From contig CAJNDS010002405.1 of the NCBI GenBank assembly GCA_905221605.1, positions 277,001 through 341,000 on the forward strand: 64,000 nt of DNA. Reading direction: 5' to 3'. The translations under genes were made by a program, and so were the position numbers. The notes below the pieces were generated by a model. That model saw only the letters and a list, made by a program, of their open reading frames with translations, made no database searches and was not told the origin of the DNA. The DNA is from Symbiodinium natans (taxonomy: Eukaryota > Sar > Dinophyceae > Suessiales > Symbiodiniaceae). Shown here in pieces: positions 57,604 through 64,000 of the stretch. Positions within the stretch are counted from its first letter, which is position 1, and each line of letters opens with the position of its first letter.

Positions 57604-57666
57604 CAACGCGGTAAGCAGCACGAGACGTCCGTGAGGCCCAGCAACCCACCCTCCCTCAACCGCTAG
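57604..57666 (+). CDS. Candidate terminal exon, 20 codons
   Basis: After GAAGATTCAG the frame reads QRGKQHETSVRPSNPPSLNR to TAG 57664-57666. In-frame sequence upstream (SAPWHRLWKIQ) may belong. A GTAAGC at 57611 is an alternative donor. Confidence 0.4.
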   Translation, partial: QRGKQHETSVRPSNPPSLNR

Positions 57667-57815
57667 ACCCTCAACCCTAAACCCTAAACCCTAAACCCTA
57701 AACCCTAAATCCTAATCCCTAATCCCTAAACCCTAAACCCTAAACCCTAAACCCTAAACCCTAAACCCTAAACCCTAAACCCTAAACCCTAAACCCTAAA
57801 CCCTAAACCCATCCC
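57660..57815. repeat. CCCTAAA tract, about 21 copies
   Basis: C-strand units with CCCTAAT variants near 57710. Confidence 0.95.
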
Positions 57816-57818
57816 AAA

Positions 57819-57869
57819 AGCAAGGTTGGCCAAGCAGTTGGCAACATGGACCTCAAGGCTGCTTGAGAG
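57819..57869 (+). CDS. Candidate microexon
   Basis: After ATCCCAAAAG the frame reads RLAKQLATWTSRLLES to GTGGGT at 57870, which a G-strand tract follows. Confidence 0.35.
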
Positions 57870-57964
57870 CGGTGGGTTCAGGGTTTAGGGTTTAGGGTTT
57901 AGGGTTTAGGGTTTAGAGTTCCAGACACACTCTTGGCATTTACAAGAGTGCTCATGAGGGCTGC

Positions 57965-58261
57965 TTGGACAGCTGTGAAACCCGGCAGAGCCCGCGGGGT
58001 CAAAAGGGTTTAGGGTTTTGGGTTGAGAGCTTGAGAGAGGTCAGTAAGAAGGGTGTGGGTTCAGCGGCTTCAGGGTTGAAAATCCACCCCTTATTAAACC
58101 TAAGCGCTGAACCTCAAGGGGTGCAGTCGTACAGGTTTGGGGCTGAGGGTTTGGGGTTTGGGGTAAAGGGTTTAGAGGGTACGGTAGGAAGATGCGCTCG
58201 CACATGGAAGAAGGGGGAATACGGTCCCCAAACGCTTGGGTTTAGGGCTTCGCGTGCTTAA
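57965..58261 (+). CDS. Doubtful ORF, 98 codons
   Basis: Parts look coding (SCETRQSPRGQK, LREVSKKGVGSAASGLKIHP) but several translated telomeric units (LGFW, LGFGVKGL) interrupt it. It may hold two or three small exons. Confidence 0.25.
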   Translation: MDSCETRQSPRGQKGLGFWVESLREVSKKGVGSAASGLKIHPLLNLSAEPQGVQSYRFGAEGLGFGVKGLEGTVGRCARTWKKGEYGPQTLGFRASRA

Positions 58262-58447
58262 GGTGCAGGCGGCTCAGAAATGTGTAGAGCTGAAAACTTC
58301 GATTCCAGATCTTGTTTAGGGTGTAGGGTTATGGCCAAACAGGGTCGTCCTAAAACCTAAACCCTACCCTTAAACATGTAGACCTTGTGCTCAACCCTCA
58401 ACGCGGCACATCTCCAACCCACGTGTGCCCAACGTGCTCCGCTGCAG

Positions 58448-58519
58448 AGAGATGCGCCCTGGAAGACGGGTTGCTCTGAGGAACTACTTCAGGGTTTACC
58501 AAGGTATTGAGGACATAGG
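58448..58519 (+). CDS. Candidate internal exon, 23 codons
   Basis: Acceptor CTCCGCTGCAG, frame EMRPGRRVALRNYFRVYQGI then EDI, donor GTAAGC at 58520 (full consensus). Another frame (DAPWKTGCSEELLQGL) is open. Confidence 0.4.
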
Positions 58520-58727
58520 GTAAGCGATCTGGCTTCCCTACTCCTATTCCTGTTCCTGTTCCTATTCATAGTCGTATTCCTATTCCGATTCCTATGCCGG
58601 TATTTTGAACTCAAATCTGTGTTCCTTAGCAGCAACACAGTTGCAACTACCTTGACATCCAGGTAAGTGGAGGTTGGTCATGTGTGTAAAGATCACTCCT
58701 CTGCATCGCGGGCCCAGTCTCTTGCAG

Positions 58728-58819
58728 CACAGCTTGCCCTGCGAGGCCGTTGCCGAAACCTACAAGAATCAGGCGCTCACCTTTGGAGACCCTAAAGCCC
58801 TCCTGAAAGCTCTTCAAGG
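58728..58819 (+). CDS. Candidate internal exon, 30 codons
   Basis: Acceptor CAGTCTCTTGCAG, frame HSLPCEAVAETYKNQALTFG then DPKALLKALQ, GTTTAG at 58820. Helical; family unknown. It is preceded by a (CCTATT)n-like stretch at 58530-58600. Confidence 0.55.
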
Positions 58820-58871
58820 GTTTAGGGTTTAGGGTTCAGGGTAAAGGCATAAAGCATGTTCATGCCCGCAG

Positions 58872-58975
58872 AAATGGGTGCAAGATGTATATTGTTGTTT
58901 CAAGCTTATTTTCACCCAAGGAGTTCCGCCACTTGCCATCCACGATTCCTTGGTACTTCAAGGTCCATAGGTAGG
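58872..58975 (+). CDS. Candidate exon, frame ambiguous
   Basis: Acceptor CATGCCCGCAG, frame KWVQDVYCCFKLIFTQGVPP to TAG. Another + frame (EFRHLPSTIPWYFKVH) ends at a GTAGGT donor, and the minus strand (TLKYQGIVDGKWRNSLGE) is also open. Confidence 0.35.
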
Positions 58976-59035
58976 TAAATGTGTCTTCGTTGTGGCTAGA
59001 GTAAGTTTGAACTGCACTTACCCTACTTGCCACAG

Positions 59036-59150
59036 GGCCCAGGGGTCCCAATCCTTTTGTGTAGAAGCGTCATTGGCAAATTGGTCCTGGGGCAAGCTCA
59101 TGAATCGTGTAATCCGACATGCAACAGATCACGGCGTTTGGAATAACCCT
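59036..59150 (+). CDS. Candidate exon, about 38 codons
   Basis: Acceptor CTACTTGCCACAG, frame AQGSQSFCVEASLANWSWGK then LMNRVIRHATDHGVWNN, running into CCCTAAA. A second frame (SVIGKLVLGQAHESC) stops at TAA. Trp-rich; family unknown. Confidence 0.45.
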
Positions 59151-59390
59151 AAACCCGAAACCTCCCTAAGCCCCAAACCCTAGACATCCCTAAACCCCAT
59201 CCTACACCCTATAATCCCTAAACCCTACAACCCCCAAACCCCATTATCAACCCTTTATAAACCCCATCATACACCCTATAATCCCTAAACCCTATTCTAA
59301 ACCCTGTAATCCCTCAACCTTAAACCCTAAACCCTAAACCCTAAACCCTATACTCCCTCTAACCCCTGAACCGAAATACGCTTCGTCCTG

Positions 59391-59460
59391 CAAGAACGGC
59401 GGCAGCGGCATCGAGGCTGCGGCGGCAGCCGCAGCTGCCCTAGGGGCCGCACTGAAGGCA
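59391..59460 (+). CDS. Candidate internal exon, Ala-rich
   Basis: After GTCCTGCAAG the frame reads NGGSGIEAAAAAAAALGAAL then KA, next to a G-strand tract. An alternative Arg-rich frame exists. Confidence 0.35.
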
Positions 59461-59662
59461 GGGTTTAGGGTTTAGGGTTTAGGGTTTAGGGCTTAGGGCT
59501 TAGGGCTTAATTAGGGCTTAGGGCTTAGGGTTTAGGGATCCTAAACCCGAAGCCTTTCTGAACCATAGCAGCCTTGCCTGCCTCGTGCGAGTGTGAGAGT
59601 CGAAGCCCTCAACTCAGATTTTTGGTGGCTAAGGTCGGAGTTTCCAGATCCCTCCCTCACAG

Positions 59663-59742
59663 GACTTAGCCCCAAATCTCAAAGGGGCCGGCCGCCACAC
59701 TCTAATGCTAGGCAGCTGCTACACCGGAAACCGAAGCCTTAC
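59663..59742 (+). CDS. Candidate exon, about 27 codons
   Basis: Acceptor CTCCCTCACAG, frame DLAPNLKGAGRHTLMLGSCY then TGNRSLT, before a C-strand tract. Confidence 0.45.
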
Positions 59743-59751
59743 ACCCCTAAA

Positions 59752-59850
59752 CCCTAGACCCTAAACTAAACCCTAAACCCTAAACCCTAAACCCTAAACC
59801 CTAAACCCTAAACCCTAAACCCTAAACCCTAAACCCTAAACCCTAAACCT
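59752..59850. repeat. CCCTAAA tract, about 14 copies
   Basis: C-strand units. ATG 59865 just downstream opens a short frame MIRRSKATPLKDMG. Confidence 0.95.
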
Positions 59851-59918
59851 TGCGGGTTGCACCAATGATCCGCCGCAGCAAGGCGACGCCTCTAAAAGAC
59901 ATGGGGGTTTCCTTGCAG

Positions 59919-60142
59919 TGTCTTTCAAGTTGGACCTGTTTCCCCCCCAAACAAGGTGCTCGGAATTCTCGTGGCTTGGGGTGGGGGTGAGGGCACTGTT
60001 TCGCTCGCTTGACTTTAAGATGAACAGAATTCGAAGCACACGATACAGATTACAGTCGAACCCTACTTTTGTAAAGAGCCATGGTTTATGTGTGCGGGCC
60101 TATGAGTGGAATCAACTTGCCCGTGCACACGGTAGATTCTAA
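59919..60142 (+). CDS. Candidate terminal exon, 73 codons
   Basis: Acceptor GGTTTCCTTGCAG ends at 59918. Frame SFKLDLFPPQTRCSEFSWLG then VGVRALFRSLDFKMNRIRST, RYRLQSNPTFVKSHGLCVRA and EWNQLARAHGRF, TAA at 60140-60142. Basic; repeat-free. Family unknown. Confidence 0.5.
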
Positions 60143-60239
60143 TATTTAACAAGTGAGGAAATGAGTACGTGAGGGGGGGGTCCTAAACCCCCAACCCTAA
60201 ACCCTAAACCCTAAAGACCCCAAACCCAGAGAGGCAAGC

Positions 60240-60356
60240 ATGACTGGTGGACCCGTCGATGCCGACGAGTGCCTCAAGGTCGCGCAGCGCGAGGTGGGCT
60301 GCCGTCTAGGGTTTCAGGGTTTGCGGTTTACAACCTTCCGGGCTGACAGGTTCAAG
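60240..60356 (+). CDS. Candidate first exon containing a telomere-derived segment
   Basis: ATG 60240 opens MTGGPVDADECLKVAQREVG, then CRLGFQGLRFTTFRADRFK, donor GTAGGG at 60357, phase 0. The residues LGFQGLRF are encoded by GGGTTTCAGGGTTTGCGGTTT, a mutated G-strand repeat, so part of the exon may derive from telomeric DNA. An earlier donor (GTGGGC at 60294) would avoid it. Confidence 0.5.
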
Positions 60357-60390
60357 GTAGGGCGCAGGGTTTAGGGTTTACGGTTAGGGT

Positions 60391-60513
60391 TTACTTGGAG
60401 GCTCAGGGTACTTCTAACCCCACCTTATAGCTGTACTTCTAAGCCACCCAAGTCCTCTACGTAGGCGATACGTAGACTTGTACTTGGGGTTATAAGCACT
60501 CATAAGCCTCCAA
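60391..60513. mobile_element. MITE family H, copy 3
   Basis: TACTTGGAGGCTCAGGGTAC at the left is mirrored by ACTCATAAGCCTCCAAG at the right; GTACTTCTAAGCCACCC in the centre. Confidence 0.75.
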
Positions 60514-60839
60514 GCAGGGTTTAGCAACCCCAAACCCTAAACCCTAAACCCTCAACCCTAAACCCTAAACCCTAAACCCTTGAAGATGTGGGAGTCGAAT
60601 GGCCTCTTGGGGTTTTAATTTTGCCGAGTGGGGAGCAGGGAAAGTTCATCAGAGCCGAGCCCCTTGAACCAAGACGTGTAGTGTTTAGGGTTTAGGGTTT
60701 AGGGGTCTAGGGTGTTAGGGTTCGGGATGTTCCTTGAAGACCCCAAAATGTCCGTTCTGGGAAGCAGACTCTACTCTACCGAACTCGCCCCCTCACCCAC
60801 CCACCCAAACCCTTGCCCTGACCCAAACCTTACACCCTA

Positions 60840-60962
60840 CACCCAACACCCTACACCCTAAACCCTAAACCTAAACCCTAAACCCTAAAGCCTAAAGCCT
60901 AAAGCCTAAACCCTAAACCCTAAACCCTAAACCCTAAACCCTAAACCCTAAACCCTAACCCT
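60840..60962. repeat. CCCTAAA tract with CCTAAAG variants
   Basis: About 16 C-strand units ending a few bases before the next acceptor. Confidence 0.95.
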
Positions 60963-60966
60963 TCAG

Positions 60967-61114
60967 TGTAAGCTTTTTGGGCTGGGTGGTAGAGGATCCC
61001 ACAGCCGAAAGCATGCGCATGCCTCGCCCGGCCAGATGCAGAAAACGGCCACCCGAAAAGCGCGAGAAGCCAAAGGCCCCTTTTCAGTCGGGGGAAGTCA
61101 GGGCTCATTATCGG
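60967..61114 (+). CDS. Candidate exon, about 49 codons
   Basis: Acceptor TAACCCTTCAG ends at 60966. Frame VSFLGWVVEDPTAESMRMPR then PARCRKRPPEKREKPKAPFQ and SGEVRAHYR, running into the family J element at 61117. Very basic in the middle (RKRPPEKREKPK), possibly a nuclear signal. Family unknown. Confidence 0.5.
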
Positions 61115-61116
61115 GT

Positions 61117-61208
61117 TCTCAAGGGAGGGGTGTTCAAGGGGGGTCTGTAACCCAAGGCTCCTTAATTCTCCCTACTACTCCCTCAGGAAGCTTCCCTAAG
61201 GTTCCCGA
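61117..61208. mobile_element. MITE family J, copy 3 (no telomeric core)
   Basis: TCTCAAGGGAGGGGTGTTC and GGGGGGTCTGTAACCCAAGG at the left, GCTTCCCTAAGGTTCCC at the right; uninterrupted and the best reference for the family. Confidence 0.75.
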
Positions 61209-61469
61209 AATATGCCCTCCCATGAACCCGCCTCCCGAAAGTATTCCTCCGAGAACTAGAAACCCCACAAGCCTAAATCCTAAATCCCACCCTTGACTCA
61301 AGGTTGAGGGTTTTAGGGTTTTATGGTTTTGGGCTTTAGGGTTTGGGGTTTGGGGTTTGGGTTTAGAGCTTGGGGTTTACAGGGCTTACTGGAGGGTGCT
61401 TGAACACAATTGCTAACTTCGTATGTCCTTGTCGCGGGCTCCAACGGTTTAGGGCTTTAGGGTTTAGGG

Positions 61470-61572
61470 CTTAAAACCCCAAACCCTAAACCCTAAACCC
61501 TAAACCCTAAACCCTAAACCCTAAACCCTAAACCCTAAACCCTAAACCCTAAACCCTAAACCCTAAACCCTA
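61470..61572. repeat. CCCTAAA tract, about 14 copies
   Basis: C-strand units ending in CCCTATACTAGGACCCAGAG, the left edge of a family D element. Confidence 0.95.
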
Positions 61573-61574
61573 TA

Positions 61575-61692
61575 CTAGGACCCAGAGTCGGCCCTCATCC
61601 TTTTTAGGCTTGGGGGTTCCCTGAAAATCCCCTAAAAAAAACCAAAAAGGGTACCCGGTTTATTCCTAGGTTACTCCTGGGTCTGGTATACC
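61575..61692. mobile_element. MITE family D, complete copy
   Basis: AGGACCCAGAGTCGGCCC at the left is mirrored by GGTTACTCCTGGGTCTGG at the right; the interior carries AACCAAAAAGGGTACCC, also seen in family C, so the two may be related. Confidence 0.8.
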
Positions 61693-61711
61693 CTCATACC
61701 CTCATACCCTC

Positions 61712-61881
61712 ATGCCGTCCATGCAACAAGAAAGGGCTCAAAGAGGTCCCTCAGTGAAACCCCAAACCCTAAACCCTGAATATGAGGTTCTGAGTAGTGA
61801 TCCGCAACTTCATTCGGAAGGTGCCTCAAGTTGCGGCAGATCTAGGGCCCTACTGGAATATACGGGCTCCTGTGAATTTAG
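61712..61881 (+). CDS. Candidate pair of exons around a 33-nt C-strand insert
   Basis: ATG 61712 opens MPSMQQERAQRGPSVK. After GTGAAACCCCAAACCCTAAA... (33 nt, ending GAG) the same frame continues YEVLSSDPQLHSEGASSCGR then SRALLEYTGSCEF to GTTTAG. Either a 33-nt intron or an in-frame telomeric insertion translated as KPQTLNPE. Confidence 0.4.
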
Positions 61882-62049
61882 GTTTAGGGTTTAGGGTTTA
61901 GGGTTTGGGGTTTAGGGTTCTGTTTGGAGTCAGGCTTCAAAGCTTCAAAGCTGGAACTGAAGGGTTTCGGCTGTAGAAGGGTTTTCAAGAGTGGGGGCTC
62001 CAAGCGGGGGGTAAGCCTCTCCACCTTCCCCTAATGCCGCAATTTACAG

Positions 62050-62133
62050 AACAGCCCCATGTTTCTTTGCGGTTGAGGCGTTAGCGATCGTTAGCGGCAT
62101 CCCAAATGTCAGCAACCACAAGCCCCACCTCAG
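62050..62133 (+). CDS. Candidate internal exon, 27 codons
   Basis: Acceptor CCGCAATTTACAG, frame TAPCFFAVEALAIVSGIPNV then SNHKPHL, donor GTGCAT at 62134. Both splice sites are convincing, and no telomeric unit is within 100 bp upstream. Confidence 0.55.
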
Positions 62134-62497
62134 GTGCATTTTCAGTCATATGGGTTTAGTATGTTTAGTGGTTAGGGTTCAGGATTTAGGGCCTGTAAGC
62201 ATGGTTGCAAGTCCCGACTCTAAACGGGGGGACCACTACTAGAGGCCCCCCAATAGTAGGATTCCCTTTTCGTAAGGAGCCCAATAAGATACCCTAAGCC
62301 CTAAGCAGCCCTCAACCCTAAATCCTAAGCCCGAACTAGGCCCTAAACCCTGAACCCTTGTACGTAAGGACCCCAAGAAGATACCTCTAAATCCTAAACC
62401 CTAAACCCTACACCTTAAACCCTATAAACCCTTATCAGGACCCCAAGAAGGTACCCCTAATTTCGGAAGCCCACAAATCCCAAGTGTGCCAGTGCCC

Positions 62498-62697
62498 AGA
62501 GACTCTAAAGCCCCTGAATGAAGCAATACACCTTAAATCATATTGGGTTTAGGGTTTAGGGTTTAGGGTTTAGGGTTTAGGGTTTAGGGTTTAGGGTTTA
62601 GGGTTTAGGGTTTAGGGTTTAGGGTTTAGGGTTTAGGGTTTAGGGTTCCCATTATCATTTAAGGTCTATTCCTTAAGGGGTTTTGGAGTCTCTCGGG
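62498..62697. mobile_element. MITE family G, copy 3, split exactly at its centre by a telomeric tract
   Basis: AGACTCTAAAGCCCCTGAAT and ACACCTTAAATCATAT form the left arm; ATCATTTAAGGTCTATTCCT and GGGGTTTTGGAGTCTCT the inverted right arm. Fourteen TTTAGGG units (62547-62645) occupy the loop. Confidence 0.85.
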
Positions 62698-62703
62698 GTG
62701 TAG

Positions 62704-62750
62704 GCGAAGCTGTGCTCGCCGCCCGCATCGCTGAGGCCGGCGCTGTGGGG
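62704..62750 (+). CDS. Candidate exon starting 6 bp after a MITE
   Basis: Acceptor CTCGGGGTGTAG, frame EAVLAARIAEAGAVG, then a G-rich low-complexity stretch. If an exon, the MITE plus its telomeric core is the 3' end of the intron. Confidence 0.45.
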
Positions 62751-63167
62751 GGGTGGGGGGGGGTGTGGGCGTGGGTTTCAGCTTTGTTTCTCAGCCCTAA
62801 ACCTGACACCCTAAACCCTAAACCCTAAATCCTGCGTTTCGCTTCTCTCTCCGTGACAAACCTCGGCGCAATCCATAGGGGCCTTAATGCTTGGAATAGG
62901 GTTTTCGTGGTTCTTGTAGTATACTTATATAGGGACCATAAGGGAAGAAGTACTCGGACCCCTACATGAGCACAGGGCATGGCATGGTAGCTGTAGAGTT
63001 GAATGTCTGCATAGGCATTTGTGCCTACCCCCTTCTTCAAGCCCACCATCTTTGAACCGCTCATGAGACCTTAGACAATCTCTGAACCACTCATGAGACC
63101 TTAGACTATCTAGGGGTCGTTCTGAAATCGTACTAGTTAAGGGGGCCTCTCTGGGCAATCCATATCC

Positions 63168-63320
63168 TTGGCCCGCCGTTTACCCCTCGGATGCGCGGCC
63201 TTTAGTGCAGGCTTCGGGCAAGCGCTGTGCCTGCAAACGGATGAATCAAGTGGATTTGGGGTTAACAAGGGTTGTACATGCCCCATGAATATCGAGGACC
63301 CAGAGTCTAGGCTACTTCTT
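63168..63320 (+). CDS. Candidate exon ending at a MITE
   Basis: Frame LPLGCAAFSAGFGQALCLQT then DESSGFGVNKGCTCPMNIED and PESRLLL, followed by GTGATG, the left end of a family A element. An acceptor TTTAGTGCAG at about 63210 may mark its start. Family unknown. Confidence 0.45.
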
Positions 63321-63405
63321 GTGATGTTTCCCCTTAAACTAACAGTCCTTAGTAGGGTGATACCAGGGGTGTACTAAAATCCCTTCTAAGGACTGTTAGT
63401 ATGGA
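63321..63405. mobile_element. MITE family A, copy 3
   Basis: TGATGTTTCCCCTTAAACTA and ACAGTCCTTAGTAGGG at the left, TTCTAAGGACTGTTAGTATG at the right. Confidence 0.8.
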
Positions 63406-63429
63406 GCCTACACCCTAAGCACTAAATTA

Positions 63430-63612
63430 AATCTTAAACCCTAAACCCTAAACCCTAAACCCTAAACCCTAAACCCTAAACCCTAAACCCTAAACCCTAA
63501 ACCCTAAACCCTAAACCCTAAAACCCTAAAACCCTAAACCCTAAACCCTAAACCCTAAACCCTAAACCCTAAAACCCTAAACCCTAAACCCTAAACCCTA
63601 AACCCTAAACCC
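63430..63612. repeat. CCCTAAA tract, about 26 copies (longest)
   Basis: C-strand units, with three CCCTAAAA octamers around 63520-63570. It is followed by unique sequence, so it is interstitial, not a chromosome end. Confidence 0.95.
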
Positions 63613-63852
63613 AAGCTACTTCCCCAGTCTTGAGGGATGTTTTCTTTGCTTTCCTCAAAGAGGTGGGGAAAACCCCGATGCCCTAAGCCGAAAGAGGCAG
63701 GGGACTCCACCTGGGATCTCTGAGGTTGTACGGTTTAGGGTTTAGGGTTTAGGGTTTAGGGGTTTGGGGGCCCTTTTTAAAGATCCTCTAAAGGAAATAT
63801 AAGCGCCAGCTTAGGGAGTATACTTGGGGAACCTCTTCGGGGTACAGCCTTA

Positions 63853-64000
63853 GGGGCACGAGAGTCTTAATTTCTTGAAAGAGGTGGGCTACGAGGGCCA
63901 GGCCAAGTCTGAAGCATTGAAGCTCGCCCACCAGCAGCGAGCACCTAGGCTCCAATTCAGGAAATTCAGGGAGTTGAGGGCTTTAGACGATTTCGGGTTG
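63853..64000 (+). CDS. Candidate exon running off the window
   Basis: After CAGCCTTAG the frame reads GHESLNFLKEVGYEGQAKSE then ALKLAHQQRAPRLQFRKFRE and LRALDDFGL to the last base. A nearer acceptor (TCTTGAAAG) would start it at 63874. Charged and helical. Family unknown; its end is outside the window. Confidence 0.55.

Noticed and set aside
63430-63612. True chromosome end
   Set aside because: The tract is followed by unique sequence with an exon candidate and another tract in the opposite orientation.
1-64000. tRNA, rRNA, spliced-leader or other RNA genes
   Set aside because: No cloverleaf, rRNA core or recognisable spliced-leader sequence was seen by eye; a covariance-model search could still find one.

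Overview
The window looks like nuclear DNA of an alveolate, most likely a dinoflagellate (a chromerid is the main alternative). The reasons are indirect: the plant/alveolate-type telomere heptamer TTTAGGG, many very short exons with high GC at third positions, several GC 5' splice sites next to ordinary GT ones, coding signal that reads almost entirely on the + strand, and metazoan/protist protein families (a leucine-rich-repeat protein and an ISG12/IFI6-like protein). There is no sign of operons, ribosome binding sites, rRNA, tRNA or CRISPR.

The most conspicuous feature is more than one hundred interstitial tracts of TTTAGGG or its complement CCCTAAA, from 2 to about 26 copies, spread over the whole 64 kb and broken only at about 17-18 kb and 38-41 kb. 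Between them lie short segments of 30-200 bases, many of which translate cleanly and are bounded by splice-like AG and GT/GC. About 80 are listed as exon candidates. Most sit after a C-strand tract and before a G-strand tract, so the intervening intron would begin with TTTAGGG and end with CCCTAAA. These exon calls come from open frame, composition and splice-site context only. Each is individually uncertain because GC-rich DNA is often open in more than one frame.

Four loci are firmer. (1) A leucine-rich-repeat gene at 27.0-30.16 kb: three separate exons join through GC-AG introns into repeats of exactly 28 residues. (2) A four-exon gene at 30.18-31.03 kb: signal-peptide start, all introns phase 0 and GT-AG, 106 residues. 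(3) A two-exon ISG12/IFI6-like gene at 48.54-49.19 kb with a microsatellite in its intron, 122 residues. (4) A single-exon frame of 223 codons at 6.50-7.17 kb.

The window also carries at least 13 families (A-M) of short palindromic elements resembling MITEs, with about 45 copies. Telomeric tracts often lie inside these copies or replace one end of them. Separate satellites are: a 92-bp palindromic tandem array (17.19-17.92 kb); a 2.2-kb block with inverted 21-bp arrays at its ends and 62-65-bp monomers inside (42.14-44.38 kb), resembling a foldback transposon; and a repeat-rich, telomere-free stretch at 39.2-40.95 kb.

Region by region: 0-2.3 kb simple repeats and a possible multi-exon gene; 2.3-17 kb tracts, exon candidates and MITEs; 17-19 kb palindromic satellite; 19-35 kb dense exon candidates including the LRR and secreted-protein genes; 35-41 kb MITE-split exons, an AT-rich frame and local repeats; 42-44.4 kb foldback-like block; 44.5-64 kb dense exon candidates, the ISG12-like gene and more tracts. 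Intervals not named in the list hold dispersed short or degenerate telomeric repeats in which I see nothing else.
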